64,000 nt of DNA from Nocardia sp. CNY236 (GTDB lineage: Bacteria > Actinomycetota > Actinomycetes > Mycobacteriales > Mycobacteriaceae), in NCBI RefSeq assembly GCF_000482385.1, contig NZ_AXVD01000014.1, positions 124,001-188,000 on the forward strand, given 5' to 3'. The notes beneath the pieces are model-generated. The model worked only from the letters and a program-made list of their open reading frames with translations, was not told the origin of the DNA and made no database searches. Position 1 is the first letter of the stretch, and every line of letters starts with the position of its first letter. Below are positions 24,788-35,817 of the stretch, piece after piece. A program made the translations under genes and the position numbers.

Positions 24788-25828
24788 TCAGGAACCGAAG
24801 CGAGCCAGGACGGAACTCGCCTCTTGCGAGGCGGTGCCTTCCTCGCCGAGATGGGCCATCTCGGAAGGTATTTCCCGACCATGGTGCGCCATGGCCTGGG
24901 CGTAGAGGCGCCCGGCCCGATACGAGGAACGAACCAGCGGACCCGCCATGACGCCTGCGAAGCCGATGTCCTCCGCCATGCTGGAGTGTTCGACGAACTC
25001 CTCCGGTTTCACCCAGCGATCGACGGGGTGATGACGCGGCGAGGGGCGAAGATACTGCGTGATGGTGAGGATGTCGCACCCGGCCTCGTGCAGGTCACGC
25101 ATGGCCCGAGTGACTTCCTCAGGAGTTTCGCCCATGCCTAGGATGAGGTTGGATTTGGTGACCAAGCCCGCGTCGCGGGCAGCGGTGAGCACCGCCAGGG
25201 AGCGCTCGTAGCGGAATGCGGGGCGGATGCGTTTGAACACCCGCGGCACCGTCTCGAGATTGTGCGCCAGCACTTCCGGGCGGGAGGCGAAGACCTCGGC
25301 GAGCTGATCGGGGTCGGCGTTGAAGTCCGGGATGAGCAGTTCGACGCCGGTGTTCGGATTGGAACGCTTGATAGCGCGGACCGTTTCGGCGTACAGCCAG
25401 GCGCCGCCGTCGGCGAGATCGTCGCGGGCGACACCTGTAATGGTGGAGTAGCGCAAGCCCATGGCCTGCACGCTTTCTGCGACTCGGCGCGGCTCGTCGC
25501 GGTCGAGCGCGGCGGGCTTGCCGGTGTCGATCTGGCAGAAATCGCAACGGCGCGTGCACTGCTCGCCGCCGATCAGGAAGGTGGCCTCACGGTCTTCCCA
25601 ACATTCGAAAATGTTGGGGCAGCCTGCCTCCTCGCAGACGGTGTGCAAGCCTTCGCGTTTCACCAACCCCTTCAGCTCGGAGTATTCGGGCCCCATTGTG
25701 GCGCGGGTGCGGATCCACCTCGGCTTGCGCTCGATCGGAGTTTGCGCATTGCGCGCTTCGATGCGGAGGAGTTTGCGGCCGTGGGGTACTGGCGCGTTGT
25801 GGGGCGTCGGGGTGTCGACTGAGGTCAC
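24788..25828 (-). CDS. lipA: Lipoyl synthase LipA
   Basis: A 346-residue radical SAM enzyme that inserts two sulfurs into octanoyl groups bound to lipoyl domains. The auxiliary cluster cysteines are Cys65, Cys70 and Cys76 ([12 protein letters not shown]). The radical SAM cluster is Cys91-Cys95-Cys98 (CTRRCDFC). The C-terminal RSSYRA motif supplies the serine ligand. The GTG start at 25828 is 10 bp from the lipB stop. It is last in a sucB-TIGR01777-lipB-lipA operon, matching its E2 substrate. Unlike in Mycobacterium, DUF4191 and glnA do not follow it. Confidence 0.97.
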   Translation of the reverse strand: MTSVDTPTPHNAPVPHGRKLLRIEARNAQTPIERKPRWIRTRATMGPEYSELKGLVKREGLHTVCEEAGCPNIFECWEDREATFLIGGEQCTRRCDFCQIDTGKPAALDRDEPRRVAESVQAMGLRYSTITGVARDDLADGGAWLYAETVRAIKRSNPNTGVELLIPDFNADPDQLAEVFASRPEVLAHNLETVPRVFKRIRPAFRYERSLAVLTAARDAGLVTKSNLILGMGETPEEVTRAMRDLHEAGCDILTITQYLRPSPRHHPVDRWVKPEEFVEHSSMAEDIGFAGVMAGPLVRSSYRAGRLYAQAMAHHGREIPSEMAHLGEEGTASQEASSVLARFGS

Positions 25829-25838
25829 GTGCTCGACT

Positions 25839-26609
25839 CTACGCCGTGGCGGTGGAGCGGACCGTGGCGGTCGAGCGGGGTCGAGCGCTGCCCGTGGCCG
25901 CGGGATGTGAGGCGACCCGCTCGGTGACCACGAGATCGCCGTCGAGCGCTCGAACGATGGCATCGGCGACCAGCGGCTTGATCTCGGACACTGTCACGTG
26001 GCGTCCGAGTTCGCGAGTCATTGTGGTCACACCCGCATCGTGAATGCCGCACGGGACGATGGCTTGGAAGCCGTCCATCGCGGAATCGCAGTTGATCGAA
26101 ATGCCGTGTAGGGCGACGCCGCGTTGCACGCGTACGCCGATCGCGGCGATCTTGCGCTCGGGGTCGATGTCGGTCGCGGGTAACCAGACACCCGAACGGC
26201 CCTCGACTCGCCCGCAGTCGAGGCCGAGGCCCAAGCACACCGTGATCAGCGCTTCTTCGAGGCGACGCACATAGTCGAGGACGTCGATCGGTTCGGCCAG
26301 TCGCACGATCGGATACCCCACCAGCTGCCCCGGGCCGTGCCAGGTGATCTTGCCGCCGCGGTCCACGTGTACTACCGGGCTGCCGTCGACCGGCAGGTCC
26401 GCGGCGTCGGTTCGCCGGCCCGCGGTGAACACCGCGGGATGTTCGAGCAGCAGCAGGTGATCGGCTCCATCGCCTTCGGCTCGCGCAGCAGCGATGGTGC
26501 GCTGCAGGTTCCACGCCGCGTGGTAGTCGATGAGCCCCAGATCTTCGACTACCACCGGGGCAGTATCGAATCGAGCGGACGAGGTCGTGCGCGTGTTGTT
26601 CACAATCAC
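25839..26609 (-). CDS. lipB: Octanoyl-[ACP]:protein octanoyltransferase LipB
   Basis: A 256-residue LipB that transfers octanoate from ACP to lipoyl-domain lysines. The signature [17 protein letters not shown] is complete, the catalytic Lys153 is in [10 protein letters not shown] and Cys187 in IVPCGI. The C-terminal ~25 residues (Ser/Thr/Arg/Ala-rich) extend beyond the usual family end. The start is a GTG at 26609; a second GTG at 26603 is possible. It directly precedes lipA and follows the sucB unit in the same direction. Confidence 0.97.
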   Translation of the reverse strand: MIVNNTRTTSSARFDTAPVVVEDLGLIDYHAAWNLQRTIAAARAEGDGADHLLLLEHPAVFTAGRRTDAADLPVDGSPVVHVDRGGKITWHGPGQLVGYPIVRLAEPIDVLDYVRRLEEALITVCLGLGLDCGRVEGRSGVWLPATDIDPERKIAAIGVRVQRGVALHGISINCDSAMDGFQAIVPCGIHDAGVTTMTRELGRHVTVSEIKPLVADAIVRALDGDLVVTERVASHPAATGSARPRSTATVRSTATA

Positions 26610-26701
26610 GACGCTACGCCCACCGACACGACCCGATCCATCACCCCGAAATGGCGACCGCCGCCCGCCCGGCTCGTGAGCAGCGGATCACGGGTCGGTC
26701 T

Positions 26702-27604
26702 TCAGCGAGTGGTGCGGGCCACGGCCGCCGTCAGCGCGGCCCCGATGGTTGGGTGCTGGAACCGGTACCCGGCCGCCTCCAGTGCTGTAGGAATCGCCCT
26801 GGGGCCCGACAACATCGCCTCTTGCGCGATTTCGCCGGCCAGCACGCGCAACGCGACCGCAGGCACCACGAAGGGTGTGGGGCGATGCAGCGCTCGCCCC
26901 AGCGCGCGACTGAACTCGGCGTTGGTCACCGGCGCCGGTCCGACGAGATTGATCGGGCCGGAGATGCTGTCGTGGGTGAGTGCGAACAGTATTGCCCCGA
27001 TCTCGTCTGCCATCGAAATCCACGGCAAATACTGGCGGCCGTTGCCCAGTCGTCCGCCCAACCCGACCGAATACAACGGCTGCAGGGCGGCGAGCAGGCC
27101 ACCAGCGCGCGACACGACAGCGGCGCTGCGCAAGAGCACGGTGCGTACCCCTGCCTCGGTCGCGGGCGCGGTCGCAGCCTCCCAATCGCGGCACAGGGTA
27201 GCGAGGAAGCTCGAACCCGCCGGCGAGGTTTCGTCGACGACCCGGTCGTCGGTGTCTCCGCCGTAGTAGTGCACGCCGCTGGCATTGAGCAGTACCGGTA
27301 CGTTCGCTGCAGCGACCGTGCTGGCCAACACGTCGGTGGGAGTGATCCGGCTGTCGCGCAACTCCTGCTTGAAGCTGCCGGTCCACCGGCGGCGCCCGAC
27401 GTTGGCGCCGCAGAGGTTGACCAGGGCATCGGCACCGTGCAGTGCCCGCTCGTCCACATGGGCGCGGGCGGGATACCAGGCGAATTCGTCAGGCCGGGTC
27501 GCCTTTCGACGCACCAGCCGAGTGACTTCGTGCCCGTCGTGGCGCAAAGCCTCGACAAGCGCCGTCCCGATCAACCCGGACGAGCCGGCGATCACGACCT
27601 TCAT
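26702..27604 (-). CDS. TIGR01777 family epimerase-like protein (Rv2216-like)
   Basis: A 300-residue atypical SDR of the TIGR01777 (YfcH/SulA) family. The N-terminus is KVVIAGSSGLIGTALVEALR for cofactor binding. NLCGANVGRRRWTGSFKQELRDSRI and the region around ASGVHYYGG, PWISMADEIGAI and GPINLVGPAPVTN follow. The activity is unknown. It is conserved between sucB and lipB in mycolata (Rv2216), which hints at a link with lipoate or 2-oxoacid metabolism. It starts 19 bp after the sucB stop. Confidence 0.93.
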   Translation of the reverse strand: MKVVIAGSSGLIGTALVEALRHDGHEVTRLVRRKATRPDEFAWYPARAHVDERALHGADALVNLCGANVGRRRWTGSFKQELRDSRITPTDVLASTVAAANVPVLLNASGVHYYGGDTDDRVVDETSPAGSSFLATLCRDWEAATAPATEAGVRTVLLRSAAVVSRAGGLLAALQPLYSVGLGGRLGNGRQYLPWISMADEIGAILFALTHDSISGPINLVGPAPVTNAEFSRALGRALHRPTPFVVPAVALRVLAGEIAQEAMLSGPRAIPTALEAAGYRFQHPTIGAALTAAVARTTR

Positions 27605-27623
27605 ATGCGCCGCGGCACCTTCC

Positions 27624-29318
27624 TCACAAGCCGAGATCTGCCTCGAATGCCGCCTCTTCGAGCCGGTGGCGGATCGTGGTCAGGAAGCGGCCCGCATCCG
27701 CGCCATCGATCAGGCGGTGGTCGTAGGTGAGTGGCAGATAGCACATCGACCGAACGCCGATCGACTCGTTCCCGGTTTCGTCGGTCACCACGACCGGCCG
27801 TTTGACGATCGCGCCCGTTCCGAGCATCGCCGCCTGTGGGGGCAGCAGAATCGGGGTGTCCAGGAGGGCGCCTTCGCTGCCGATATTGGTGATCGTGAAC
27901 GTGCCGCCGGCCAGCTCGTCCGGTTTGAGGCCGCCGTTGCGCGCGCGATCGGCGATATCGGCGATAGCACGCGCCAAGCCGGTGAGCGACAGATCGCTGG
28001 CGTTGTGGATCACCGGAGACAGCAATCCCTGCTCGGTGTCCACGGCGATGCCGAGGTGTACCGACGCGTGGTAGGTGATCTCCTTGGTGGCCTCGTCGTA
28101 GCTGGCGTTGACGTTCGGGTGCACTCCCAGCGCCTCGACGACCGCCTTCGCGAAGAACGGCAGGAAGGTCAGCTTGACTCCCTCGCGTTCGCTGAACGCC
28201 GCCTTGGCCTGACTGCGCAGCGCCGCGATCTTGGTGACGTCGACTTCGTGCACTTGAGTGAGTTGCGCGGTGGTCTGCAACGATTCGTGCGTCTTGGTCG
28301 CGGTGATCTGCCGGATTCGGTTGGCCTTCTGGACAGTACCGCGCAGGTGGGCCAAGTGGGGGCGGGCAGCACTGGGTGTGGAGGGCGCTTGGGTCGGCGC
28401 TGGCGCCGGTGCAGGAGCCTTCTTGGCTTCGGCAGCAGCGAGCACGTCTTGCTTACGAATGCGTCCGCCGACGCCGGACCCGGTGACCGCAGTCAAATCG
28501 ACGCCGTTCTCCTCGGCGAGCTTGCGGACCAGCGGAGTGACGTACGGGGTCGCACCATTGGACGACTCGGCCGCGGCAGAAGCAGCGGGGGCGGGAACAG
28601 TCGGAGCCGAAGCTGCCGCAGCGGCTGGAGCGGGAGGAGGCGTGGGAACAGCGGCCGGAGCGGGAGGAGGCGCGGGAGTCGGAGCCGGGGGAGGTGTCGG
28701 CGCGACAGCTGCAGGGGAAGCGGTACCGACCACGCCGAGTTGCCCGCCAACCGGCACGATGTCGTCTTCCTGCGCGGTGATTCCGAGAAGGGTGCCCGCA
28801 ACCGGTGACGGGATTTCCGTGTCGACCTTGTCGGTGGAGACCTCGAGCAGTGGCTCGTCGAGTGCGACCGGGTCACCGACCGACTTCAGCCAGCGGGTGA
28901 CAGTGCCTTCGGTGACCGACTCGCCCAGCTCCGGCATGTTCACCGCAGTGCCCGCCGCCACCGGAGCGGCCTGTGCGGCCGGCGGTGGTGCGGACGCAGC
29001 CGGCGCCGCGACGACCTCCGGCTCGGGGGCGGGGACAGCGGCTGCCGGCGCCGGTGCCGGCGCGGAAGCGGCAACCGTTCCGGGCTCGTCGATGACGCCG
29101 AGCTCGCCACCGACCTCGATGACATCGTCTTCCGCAGCCACGATCTTCGACAGCACACCCGCCACTGGCGACGGGATTTCGGTGTCGACCTTGTCGGTGG
29201 AGACTTCGAGCAGCGGCTCGTCGACCTCTACGATGTCTCCTTCCTGCTTCAGCCACCTGGTCACCGTTCCCTCGGTGACGCTCTCACCAAGAGCGGGCAT
29301 CTGGACGGAGAAGGCCAT
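27624..29318 (-). CDS. sucB: Dihydrolipoamide acyltransferase (E2) SucB/DlaT
   Basis: A 564-residue E2 component. Two lipoyl domains have Lys43 and Lys164 in [14 protein letters not shown], joined by Ala/Pro linkers. The E3-binding domain follows ([24 protein letters not shown]...[10 protein letters not shown]), then the catalytic core ending [15 protein letters not shown]. In mycobacteria the homologue serves pyruvate dehydrogenase and peroxynitrite defence. Other actinobacteria call it SucB, and the sequence alone does not choose. ATG 29318 begins the first lipoyl domain. It leads the operon with lipB and lipA. Confidence 0.95.
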   Translation of the reverse strand: MAFSVQMPALGESVTEGTVTRWLKQEGDIVEVDEPLLEVSTDKVDTEIPSPVAGVLSKIVAAEDDVIEVGGELGVIDEPGTVAASAPAPAPAAAVPAPEPEVVAAPAASAPPPAAQAAPVAAGTAVNMPELGESVTEGTVTRWLKSVGDPVALDEPLLEVSTDKVDTEIPSPVAGTLLGITAQEDDIVPVGGQLGVVGTASPAAVAPTPPPAPTPAPPPAPAAVPTPPPAPAAAAASAPTVPAPAASAAAESSNGATPYVTPLVRKLAEENGVDLTAVTGSGVGGRIRKQDVLAAAEAKKAPAPAPAPTQAPSTPSAARPHLAHLRGTVQKANRIRQITATKTHESLQTTAQLTQVHEVDVTKIAALRSQAKAAFSEREGVKLTFLPFFAKAVVEALGVHPNVNASYDEATKEITYHASVHLGIAVDTEQGLLSPVIHNASDLSLTGLARAIADIADRARNGGLKPDELAGGTFTITNIGSEGALLDTPILLPPQAAMLGTGAIVKRPVVVTDETGNESIGVRSMCYLPLTYDHRLIDGADAGRFLTTIRHRLEEAAFEADLGL

Positions 29319-29577
29319 GTCCGTTGACTCCTCTGACTGCTCGACGGGTTCTACAACAGTTGATCTCGCTGCGGACGCCCGCCGCGGTCGCGACGCTCGT
29401 CCGGAATCCACTGATCATTGTCCGTGGCACCGGAGATCCGTGCGGTTCTTGTACCGTGGTCCATCCTTGCACTCGCCCGGCCGTCGTGTAGCACAGGGCA
29501 GTGAACAACGCGGAGCTGGCACTATGGAAAGACCGGTGGTGAACGTTCTCCGGTGTGGGATAAGGAGGTCGGCGTCA

Positions 29578-29940
29578 TTGGGATTGCTGGATCGTTTCCG
29601 TGGCGGCGCGACCCGTGGCGTCGGCGCTCTACATGGAGGTTCGCCGGATAAGCAGGTCGCTCGCTATCTGAGCGAGTGGGTGCGTACGCACGTGGGCGTC
29701 GAGGGTTATATCGAACCGAAGACTACCGTGACAGATGTCACGGTAGTGTTGATCGCCGCCGACGGGGAATGGACCCGTCGGATCGTTGGCGAACGGGGTG
29801 CGCAACGGTTGGCCAAGGACTTGCGTATTCCCGTCTATGACGTGCACAAGACCGGGTACCCGCAGCGGATGCGCGATTACGACGCGCGCAAGCGCATAGA
29901 ACAGCGTCGCGCATTCGAACAAGACTTGCGCGACTTGTAA
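29578..29940 (+). CDS. Conserved actinobacterial hypothetical protein, 120 aa
   Basis: A basic 120-residue protein with DKQVARYLSEWVRTHVGVEGYIEPKTTVTDVTVVLIAADGEWTRRIVG, then a Lys/Arg-rich C-terminus. It is sometimes labelled an oxidoreductase in actinobacterial genomes without good reason; I recognise no catalytic motif. The start is set by AAGGAGG (29561-29567) nine bases before a TTG at 29578. The first upstream ATG (29524) lacks a comparable site. It is divergent from sucB and convergent with pepA. Function unknown. Confidence 0.8.
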   Translation: MGLLDRFRGGATRGVGALHGGSPDKQVARYLSEWVRTHVGVEGYIEPKTTVTDVTVVLIAADGEWTRRIVGERGAQRLAKDLRIPVYDVHKTGYPQRMRDYDARKRIEQRRAFEQDLRDL

Positions 29941-30015
29941 CCCGGGGCACTGCTCGCCGTGCGGCCCCGGGGATGACGTTGTCGCGGTGGTCGTGCCGCC
30001 CCAGGGGCCGTCACT

Positions 30016-30120
30016 CGGTGGTGGTGGTCGTGCCGCCCGGGGGCGTCACTCGGTGGTGGTGGTCGTGCCGCCCGGGGGCGTCACTCGGTGGTGGTGGTCG
30101 TGCCGCCCGGGGGCGTCACT
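30016..30120. repeat. 35-bp tandem repeat (3 exact copies plus a degenerate one) at the pepA 3' end
   Basis: Units at 30016-30050, 30051-30085 and 30086-30120 are identical and begin CGGTGGTGGTGGTCGTGCCG. A shorter imperfect copy is at about 29983-30015. The pepA stop codon (30116-30118) lies in the last unit, so extra copies only lengthen the 3' untranslated region between two convergent genes. The GC-rich unit can form a short hairpin (GCCGCCCGGGGGC). A replication-slippage locus is likely. Confidence 0.85.
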
Positions 30121-31627
30121 CGGTGGCGATGGCGTCGAGGACGGCGATCAGCGTGCGCACCGGGACACCGGTGCCGCCCTTGCCGATATAGCCGAATGGG
30201 CCACCGGTGTTGAATGCCGGGCCCGCGACATCGAGGTGTGCCCACTGCACGTTCTCGGGCACGAATTCTCGCAGGAACAATGCCGCCGAGAGCATGCCGC
30301 CCCACCGATGTGGCGCTACGTTGGCCAGGTCGGCGACCTTGGAGTTCAGGTCGGCTCGCAGTTCGCTGGGAAGTGGCATGGCCCAACCGTTCTCGCCGAC
30401 CTCCCGGGAGATCCGAGCGACCCGGTCGCGGAACTCCTCGGTACCCATCACCCCTGGCGTGCGCGTGCCCAGAGCAGACATCTGTGCGCCGGTCAGCGTG
30501 GCCACGTCGATGAGGTAGTCCGGCTCGTCCTCGCCCGCCCGCACCATGGCGTCGGCCAGGATCAGGCGGCCTTCGGCATCGGTGTTGATCACTTCGACGG
30601 TGGTGCCGCCGTATTGGGTGAGTACGTCACCGGGGCGCTGAGCGGTGGCCGAGGGCATGTTCTCTGCCATCGGGACCGTGGCGGTGACGGTGAGCGGCAG
30701 GCTCAGCCGAGCCGCGAGCAGCGTCGTGGCGATCACCGCCGCGGCTCCTGCCATATCGGAAGTCATGTTCTCCATGTTCTGCGCCGGCTTGATGGAGATG
30801 CCGCCGGTGTCGAAGGTGATGCCCTTGCCGACCAGCGCGACCTTCTTCGGCCCGCCCTGATAGCTGATCCGGATCAGCCGGGGCGGGCGGGACGAGCCCT
30901 TGCCGACCCCGAGCACGCCGCCGTAGCCGGCGGCCTCGAGCGCCTTTTCATCGAGTACTTCGACGGTGAGACCCGCCGCCTCGGCGAGCTCTTGTGCCCG
31001 GGATGCGAACTCGGCGGGGAACAGATGACTGGGCGGGGTATTCACGAAGTCCCGCGCGGTGGCCACCGCTTCGGCGGTCAGCCTCGCCCGGGACAGCGCT
31101 TCCTCGCCGAACCCTGGCTCGGGTACCAGTAAATCGACTCGGGCGATGGGGAGTTCGTCGGGTTTGGGTGCGGACTTGCTCGACCGGAACGAGGTGAACG
31201 AATAGGCGCCCAGGTAGAAGCCCTCGGCCGTGGCGGCGAGGTCGAGTCCGGACAAGGTGGTGACCACGCGCGCGGCGCCGGTCAATGCGCGCGCAGCCAC
31301 CCCCGCCGAGCGGCGGATCTGCTCGGCGTCGAGGTCGTCGAGGGTGCCCAGACCCACGGCCAGCACGCTGGACACGTCGTCCAACCCGGCCGGGGCCGGG
31401 ATTCGCCGCACTTCTTCGGCCTTGCCCCGAGCGCCCACCGCGCCGAGCTGGTCGAGCAGGTCCGTACGGACCTCTGCGGTGAGTACGGTGCCGAACAGGT
31501 CCTCGGGCACGAGGGTGGGACCATCCTCGGAGGCGGCCACTCCGACAACGAGCACATCGGTGTCCGCACCGATGGTTTCGGTGCATGCCAGTTCGGGTCC
31601 GAGCGAGCGATCTGCAATTGCGGTCAT
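30116..31627 (-). CDS. pepA: Leucyl aminopeptidase (M17)
   Basis: A 503-residue M17 aminopeptidase that releases N-terminal Leu and other residues as a zinc/manganese hexamer. The metal-binding elements are [27 protein letters not shown], and the signature NTDAEGRL. The N-terminal ~170 residues form the variable domain. Homologous to Rv2213 (pepB), which is likewise close to sucB and gcvT. It is divergent from gcvT. The gene ends inside a 35-bp tandem repeat. Confidence 0.97.
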   Translation of the reverse strand: MTAIADRSLGPELACTETIGADTDVLVVGVAASEDGPTLVPEDLFGTVLTAEVRTDLLDQLGAVGARGKAEEVRRIPAPAGLDDVSSVLAVGLGTLDDLDAEQIRRSAGVAARALTGAARVVTTLSGLDLAATAEGFYLGAYSFTSFRSSKSAPKPDELPIARVDLLVPEPGFGEEALSRARLTAEAVATARDFVNTPPSHLFPAEFASRAQELAEAAGLTVEVLDEKALEAAGYGGVLGVGKGSSRPPRLIRISYQGGPKKVALVGKGITFDTGGISIKPAQNMENMTSDMAGAAAVIATTLLAARLSLPLTVTATVPMAENMPSATAQRPGDVLTQYGGTTVEVINTDAEGRLILADAMVRAGEDEPDYLIDVATLTGAQMSALGTRTPGVMGTEEFRDRVARISREVGENGWAMPLPSELRADLNSKVADLANVAPHRWGGMLSAALFLREFVPENVQWAHLDVAGPAFNTGGPFGYIGKGGTGVPVRTLIAVLDAIATE

Positions 31628-31828
31628 CGGCCCAGGCTATTCGGTCGCATCCGAGGCGTGTACCGCGACGTCGTGCAGCGATTGCGCCGCGATGTTTGCA
31701 GATCCCCACCGGCCGGGACGAGGACTCGCCGCCGAACCCTCTGGGTGAACCGTGCCCGCGCACAGAACGAGGCGGCCGACGCGGACCGAGCTGCCGCGGG
31801 CGGGTACAGGTCCGGATAAGCTCGATCG

Positions 31829-32929
31829 GTGACCGAGACGAGTCTGTTGCGAGGACCCATTCATGCCGTGCACGCGGAGCTGGGTGCCGCCTTCGCGCCG
31901 TTCAGTGGTTGGGAGATGCCGGTCTCCTACGCGGGGACTCTGGCCGAGCATCGTGCCGTGCGCACAACGGTCGGCCTATTCGACGTCAGTCACCTGGGCA
32001 AGGCCACTGTGCGTGGGCCAGGAGCCGCGGCGTTCGTGAACTCGGCGCTCACCAACGATCTCGCCCGTATTCGTCCGGGCAAGGCGCAATACACATTGTG
32101 CTGCACGCCCGATGGCGGCGTGCTCGACGACCTCATCGCCTACTATGTGAGCGACGAGGAGATCTTTTTGGTTCCGAACGCCGCCAATACCGCGACGGTC
32201 GTCACGGAACTGCGCAAGGTCGCGCCCGAGGGAGTGGTTGTCGCCGACGAACATCGCGACCACGCGGTGTTCGCCGTGCAGGGGCCGCGCTCGACCGAGA
32301 CACTGACCGCGCTGGGCCTGCCCACGGACCTGGAATACATGGCCTACACCGACGCCGAGTGGCAGGGCAACCCGGTGCGGGTTTGCCGCACCGGCTACAC
32401 CGGCGAGCATGGCTACGAGCTGCTGCCCCGGTGGGGCGATGCCGAGCCGCTGTTTCGCGCTTTGGTCGAGAGTGTGCAGGCTGCCGACGGTCGAGTCGCC
32501 GGGCTGGGTGCTCGCGACACCCTGCGCACCGAGATGGGCTATCCACTCCACGGACACGAATTGTCCGTGGACATCTCGCCGCTACAGGCGCGCTGCGGCT
32601 GGGCGGTCGGTTGGAAGAAGCCGAACTTCTGGGGCAAAACCGCGCTGGAACAGGAGAAGTCGACCGGACTCCGCCGAATCCTGCTGGGACTCAAAGCGCT
32701 CGATCGTGGCGTGCTCCGTGCCGGGCAAGCAGTGTTCCATGCCGGTGCGCACATCGGTGAAATCACCTCCGGCACCTTCTCGCCGACCCTCGAGGTCGGG
32801 ATCGCGCTGGCACTGTTGGACACCGCGGCCGGTATCGAGCCGGGTGCCGACGTCGAGGTGGAGGTACGTGGTCGACGACTTCGTTGCGAGGTCTTGCGTC
32901 CTCCGTTCGTTCGGCCGAGCACCAAGTAG
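31829..32929 (+). CDS. gcvT: Glycine cleavage system T protein (aminomethyltransferase)
   Basis: A 366-residue GcvT that takes the aminomethyl group from the lipoylated H protein, forming methylene-tetrahydrofolate and ammonia. Family landmarks are [48 protein letters not shown] and [20 protein letters not shown]. The GTG start at 31829 begins the conserved region. No glycine riboswitch was found upstream. The H, P and L proteins are not in the window. The location near lipoate genes fits its dependence on lipoylated GcvH. Confidence 0.96.
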   Translation: MTETSLLRGPIHAVHAELGAAFAPFSGWEMPVSYAGTLAEHRAVRTTVGLFDVSHLGKATVRGPGAAAFVNSALTNDLARIRPGKAQYTLCCTPDGGVLDDLIAYYVSDEEIFLVPNAANTATVVTELRKVAPEGVVVADEHRDHAVFAVQGPRSTETLTALGLPTDLEYMAYTDAEWQGNPVRVCRTGYTGEHGYELLPRWGDAEPLFRALVESVQAADGRVAGLGARDTLRTEMGYPLHGHELSVDISPLQARCGWAVGWKKPNFWGKTALEQEKSTGLRRILLGLKALDRGVLRAGQAVFHAGAHIGEITSGTFSPTLEVGIALALLDTAAGIEPGADVEVEVRGRRLRCEVLRPPFVRPSTK

Positions 32930-33061
32930 CCGGGTGCGTCTCGTGGGAGGTCTTCCGCGTTCGCGGACCGCTCGACCGCCCTGCACCCGGTACACCGCCA
33001 GCAGCGGCGTCGCGTCCACCGCGGGCGGATGGCCGCAATCGATGTGGATAGGATCGTCGGC

Positions 33062-34159
33062 ATGACCGTTGCCGCTCAGTTCAGCTATATTTCGCACCCC
33101 GCGCCCACTTCGGCGCAGCGGCGACACGATGTTCTGGCGGCGCCGGGTTTCGGACGGCACTTCACCGACCATATGGTCTCGATCGACTACGTCGACGGCG
33201 CCTGGACGAATGCCACGGTGCAGCCGTACGCGTCGTTGACGTTGGATCCCGCGACGATGGTGTTCCACTATGGCCAGGTTATCTTCGAAGGCCTCAAGGC
33301 CTACCGCCAGAACGACGGCAGCGTCTCCTGCTTTCGTATCGACGCCAATGCCGCGCGGTTTCGCCGGTCGGCGCGACGGATGGCGATGCCCGAACTGCCG
33401 GACGAATTGTTCATCGAGTCGGTGCGTCGACTGCTCGATGTCGATCGGGACTGGGTGCCTGCGGCGGGTGGGGAGGATTCGCTCTACCTGCGTCCGTTCA
33501 TGTTCGCTACCGAGGTAGGCCTGGGTGTGCGGCCCGCGATGTCCTACACCTACCTGTTGCTGGGATCTCCTGCGGGTGCGTACTTCCCGCGTGGTGTGAA
33601 ACCGGTGCGGGTCTGGCTGTCCACCGAATACACCCGCGCTGCGCCCGGCGGTACCGGCGAAGCCAAGGTGGCGGGCAACTACGCGGCCTCGCTGTTGGCG
33701 CAGGCCGAGGCCTCCCGCGAGCAGTGTGATCAGGTGGTCTGGCTGGATGCCTGCGAGCGCCGCTACGTCGAGGAGATGGGCACCAACAATCTGTTCTTCG
33801 TCTTCGGGTCCGGTTCCGAAGCCCGTCTGGTCACCCCGGAACTGTCCGGGTCCCTGCTGCCGGGCATCACCAGAGATTCGTTGCTTTCCCTTGCCGTCGA
33901 CTCCGGTTTCCCGGTCGAGGAGCGCAAGATCTCGGTGGAGGAATGGCGTACGGGTGTCGAATCCGGCGAGATCACCGAGGTTTTCGGTTGTGGAACTGCT
34001 GCGGTGATCACCCCGGTCGGCTGGGTCCGGTCCGAGGCGGGCGAATTCACCATCGGTGGCGGCGAACCGGGAGAGGTCACCATGGCCCTGCGCGACACGC
34101 TCACCGGAATTCAACGCGGCACCTTCGCCGATATCCACGGGTGGATGCGTCGTATGTGA
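33062..34159 (+). CDS. ilvE: Branched-chain amino acid aminotransferase
   Basis: A 365-residue class IV PLP aminotransferase for the last step of Leu, Ile and Val synthesis. The PLP lysine is Lys202 in [12 protein letters not shown], and [11 protein letters not shown] and [15 protein letters not shown] bind the cofactor phosphate and substrate. The length matches M. tuberculosis IlvE. ATG 33062 starts the conserved sequence; an upstream ATG at 33029 adds 11 non-conserved residues. It follows gcvT on the same strand after 132 bp, as in related genomes. Confidence 0.96.
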   Translation: MTVAAQFSYISHPAPTSAQRRHDVLAAPGFGRHFTDHMVSIDYVDGAWTNATVQPYASLTLDPATMVFHYGQVIFEGLKAYRQNDGSVSCFRIDANAARFRRSARRMAMPELPDELFIESVRRLLDVDRDWVPAAGGEDSLYLRPFMFATEVGLGVRPAMSYTYLLLGSPAGAYFPRGVKPVRVWLSTEYTRAAPGGTGEAKVAGNYAASLLAQAEASREQCDQVVWLDACERRYVEEMGTNNLFFVFGSGSEARLVTPELSGSLLPGITRDSLLSLAVDSGFPVEERKISVEEWRTGVESGEITEVFGCGTAAVITPVGWVRSEAGEFTIGGGEPGEVTMALRDTLTGIQRGTFADIHGWMRRM

Positions 34160-34205
34160 GCCCGCGCAGGCCTCGTCCCCGGCCGATGCCGGGAACGAGG
34201 CAGTG

Positions 34206-34916
34206 TCAGCTCGGCATGAGCATGTGCCACTGCTGCAAGGTTTGTGGGCGCATGACGTAGTTCTGGTCCCGGATGCTCGACAGTGCCGCGCTGGGTTCTT
34301 GGGAGTACCAGTGGCCGGGATAGACCACCAGGTCGCCGGGTAGCCCGGCCAGGTAGCGCAGGCTACGGAACATGTCGTCGGAATTGCCGCCGGGGAAGTC
34401 GGTGCGCCCGCACCCGTCGACGAACAGGGTGTCGCCGGCGATCAATCGGTTGTCGAACAGGAAACACTGACTGCCCGGGGTGTGTCCGGGGGTATGCAGC
34501 AGCTCGATGTCGAACGCGCCGACGGTGACTGTGTCGCCGTGTTCGTGCCCGGTCAGCTCGCTGGCGCCGATCTCGGTGACGCTGGCCACCCAGGGCAGCT
34601 CGATGGTGTTGACATGTACCGGGACATCTGTCTTTTCCAACAGTTCGCGTACACCTCGCAGGGTGAAACCGAGCATCGTGCCACCGACGTGGTCGGGGTG
34701 ATGATGGGTAGCGAGTACGCCACACAGCCGCAGGCCGTCGTGCTGTGCGATCTCCAGCAGTTCGCTCGCGGCGTACGCCGGATCGACCACGACGCATTCG
34801 CCGGTCTCCCGATCGCCGATCAGATAGGCGAAGTTGCGCATCTGCGTCGCGATCGGATCGCCCACAGCGTAGTCGCGGCCCGACAACAGTTGACGGAAAT
34901 ACAGGCGCTCAGACAT
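34206..34916 (-). CDS. MBL-fold metallo-hydrolase (glyoxalase II-like)
   Basis: A 236-residue metallo-beta-lactamase-fold protein with the dinuclear site THHHPDHVGG and later HTPGHTPGSQC, GDTLFVDGCGRTDFPGG and YPGHWYSQEP. The pattern fits hydroxyacylglutathione-hydrolase-like or persulfide-dioxygenase-like proteins; in mycothiol-producing bacteria the thiol would be mycothiol. ATG 34916 begins the conserved part. It is convergent with ilvE (46 bp) and independent of the cob genes. Confidence 0.9.
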   Translation of the reverse strand: MSERLYFRQLLSGRDYAVGDPIATQMRNFAYLIGDRETGECVVVDPAYAASELLEIAQHDGLRLCGVLATHHHPDHVGGTMLGFTLRGVRELLEKTDVPVHVNTIELPWVASVTEIGASELTGHEHGDTVTVGAFDIELLHTPGHTPGSQCFLFDNRLIAGDTLFVDGCGRTDFPGGNSDDMFRSLRYLAGLPGDLVVYPGHWYSQEPSAALSSIRDQNYVMRPQTLQQWHMLMPS

Positions 34917-34991
34917 ACCGCCCACCCTATTGCGCGACCGGCGCGACTCGCGCGCGGCCACCACGTGCCCGCAACGCAGCAGTGAATCCCG

Positions 34992-35744
34992 CTACACGTG
35001 GTCGCACAGCGACAAGACGACTGCGGTCGTGCCCACCGCGGTTTCCACCGCTGCGCCCAGAACGTCGCCGGTGAGTCCACCGAAACGGCGTGCGCAGTGG
35101 CGGACCAGGACCGCCGAGGCGACGAGTGCCGCAGCTATGGCAGCCGGACCCAGCCACGGTCGGTCGAGCACGGCGAGGACCGCCACGGCGGCGGCCGCCA
35201 TCGACCAGAGTGCCGCACCGCGTGCCGATTGGGTGTTCGCGACCAGAACACCGAACCCGGTATCGGGGGCCGCGGCGATCCCCCGGCAGGCGAGCACAGC
35301 GGCGACCCGACCGGTCGTCACGGCGAGCGCCACGGCGAGCCACCGGCCCGAGTCGGCCAAGGAGGCGAACGCCAGGGCCTGCACTCCTACGGCGAATACG
35401 ATTCCCGTGACACCGAACGGTCCGGCCGCGCCACTCTTCATGATGCGGCGCGCGTGCTCGGGTGGTCCGTAGCTGCCGAGTCCATCGAGTGTGTCGGCCA
35501 GGCCATCGAGGTGCATTCCTCTGGTGGCCAACGCCAATGCCCCGACAACCAAGAGCCCGGCCACGCCAGGGCTCGCGCCCGCCCAGGTGAGTAGCCACAG
35601 CAGACCCGTCGCCCACGCGCCCAGCAGGGCGCCGACCACCGGTGCCCACTGGATCGCCCGACCTGCGGTCTTCCGGTCGATGCGCGCCGGCCCGTGGACC
35701 GGCAGGACCGTCAGCCACGAGAGCGCCAGCCGAATCCCGGTCAT
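34992..35744 (-). CDS. cobS: Adenosylcobinamide-GDP ribazoletransferase CobS
   Basis: A 250-residue membrane enzyme joining adenosylcobinamide-GDP to alpha-ribazole, the last step of cobalamin assembly. The N-terminal ALSWLTVLPV, the metal-binding HLDGLADTLDGLG and RIMKSGAAGPFGV motifs are diagnostic, with six to seven hydrophobic segments. The order cobU-cobT-cobS on the minus strand supplies the complete lower-ligand attachment. Gap to cobT 73 bp. Confidence 0.95.
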   Translation of the reverse strand: MTGIRLALSWLTVLPVHGPARIDRKTAGRAIQWAPVVGALLGAWATGLLWLLTWAGASPGVAGLLVVGALALATRGMHLDGLADTLDGLGSYGPPEHARRIMKSGAAGPFGVTGIVFAVGVQALAFASLADSGRWLAVALAVTTGRVAAVLACRGIAAAPDTGFGVLVANTQSARGAALWSMAAAAVAVLAVLDRPWLGPAAIAAALVASAVLVRHCARRFGGLTGDVLGAAVETAVGTTAVVLSLCDHV

Positions 35745-35817
35745 CCGGGACCTCGAGGGGTGGCCGTCAGCGCTGCGGCCGGATCGCGGAGGCCGAGCCG
35801 GTCAGCGCGCGTCCGGA

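Noticed and set aside
30016..30120. CRISPR-like repeats
   Set aside because: Units are head-to-tail with no spacers, so this is a tandem repeat and not a CRISPR array.
31628..31828. Glycine riboswitch upstream of gcvT
   Set aside because: No glycine aptamer core could be found in the 201-bp divergent region.
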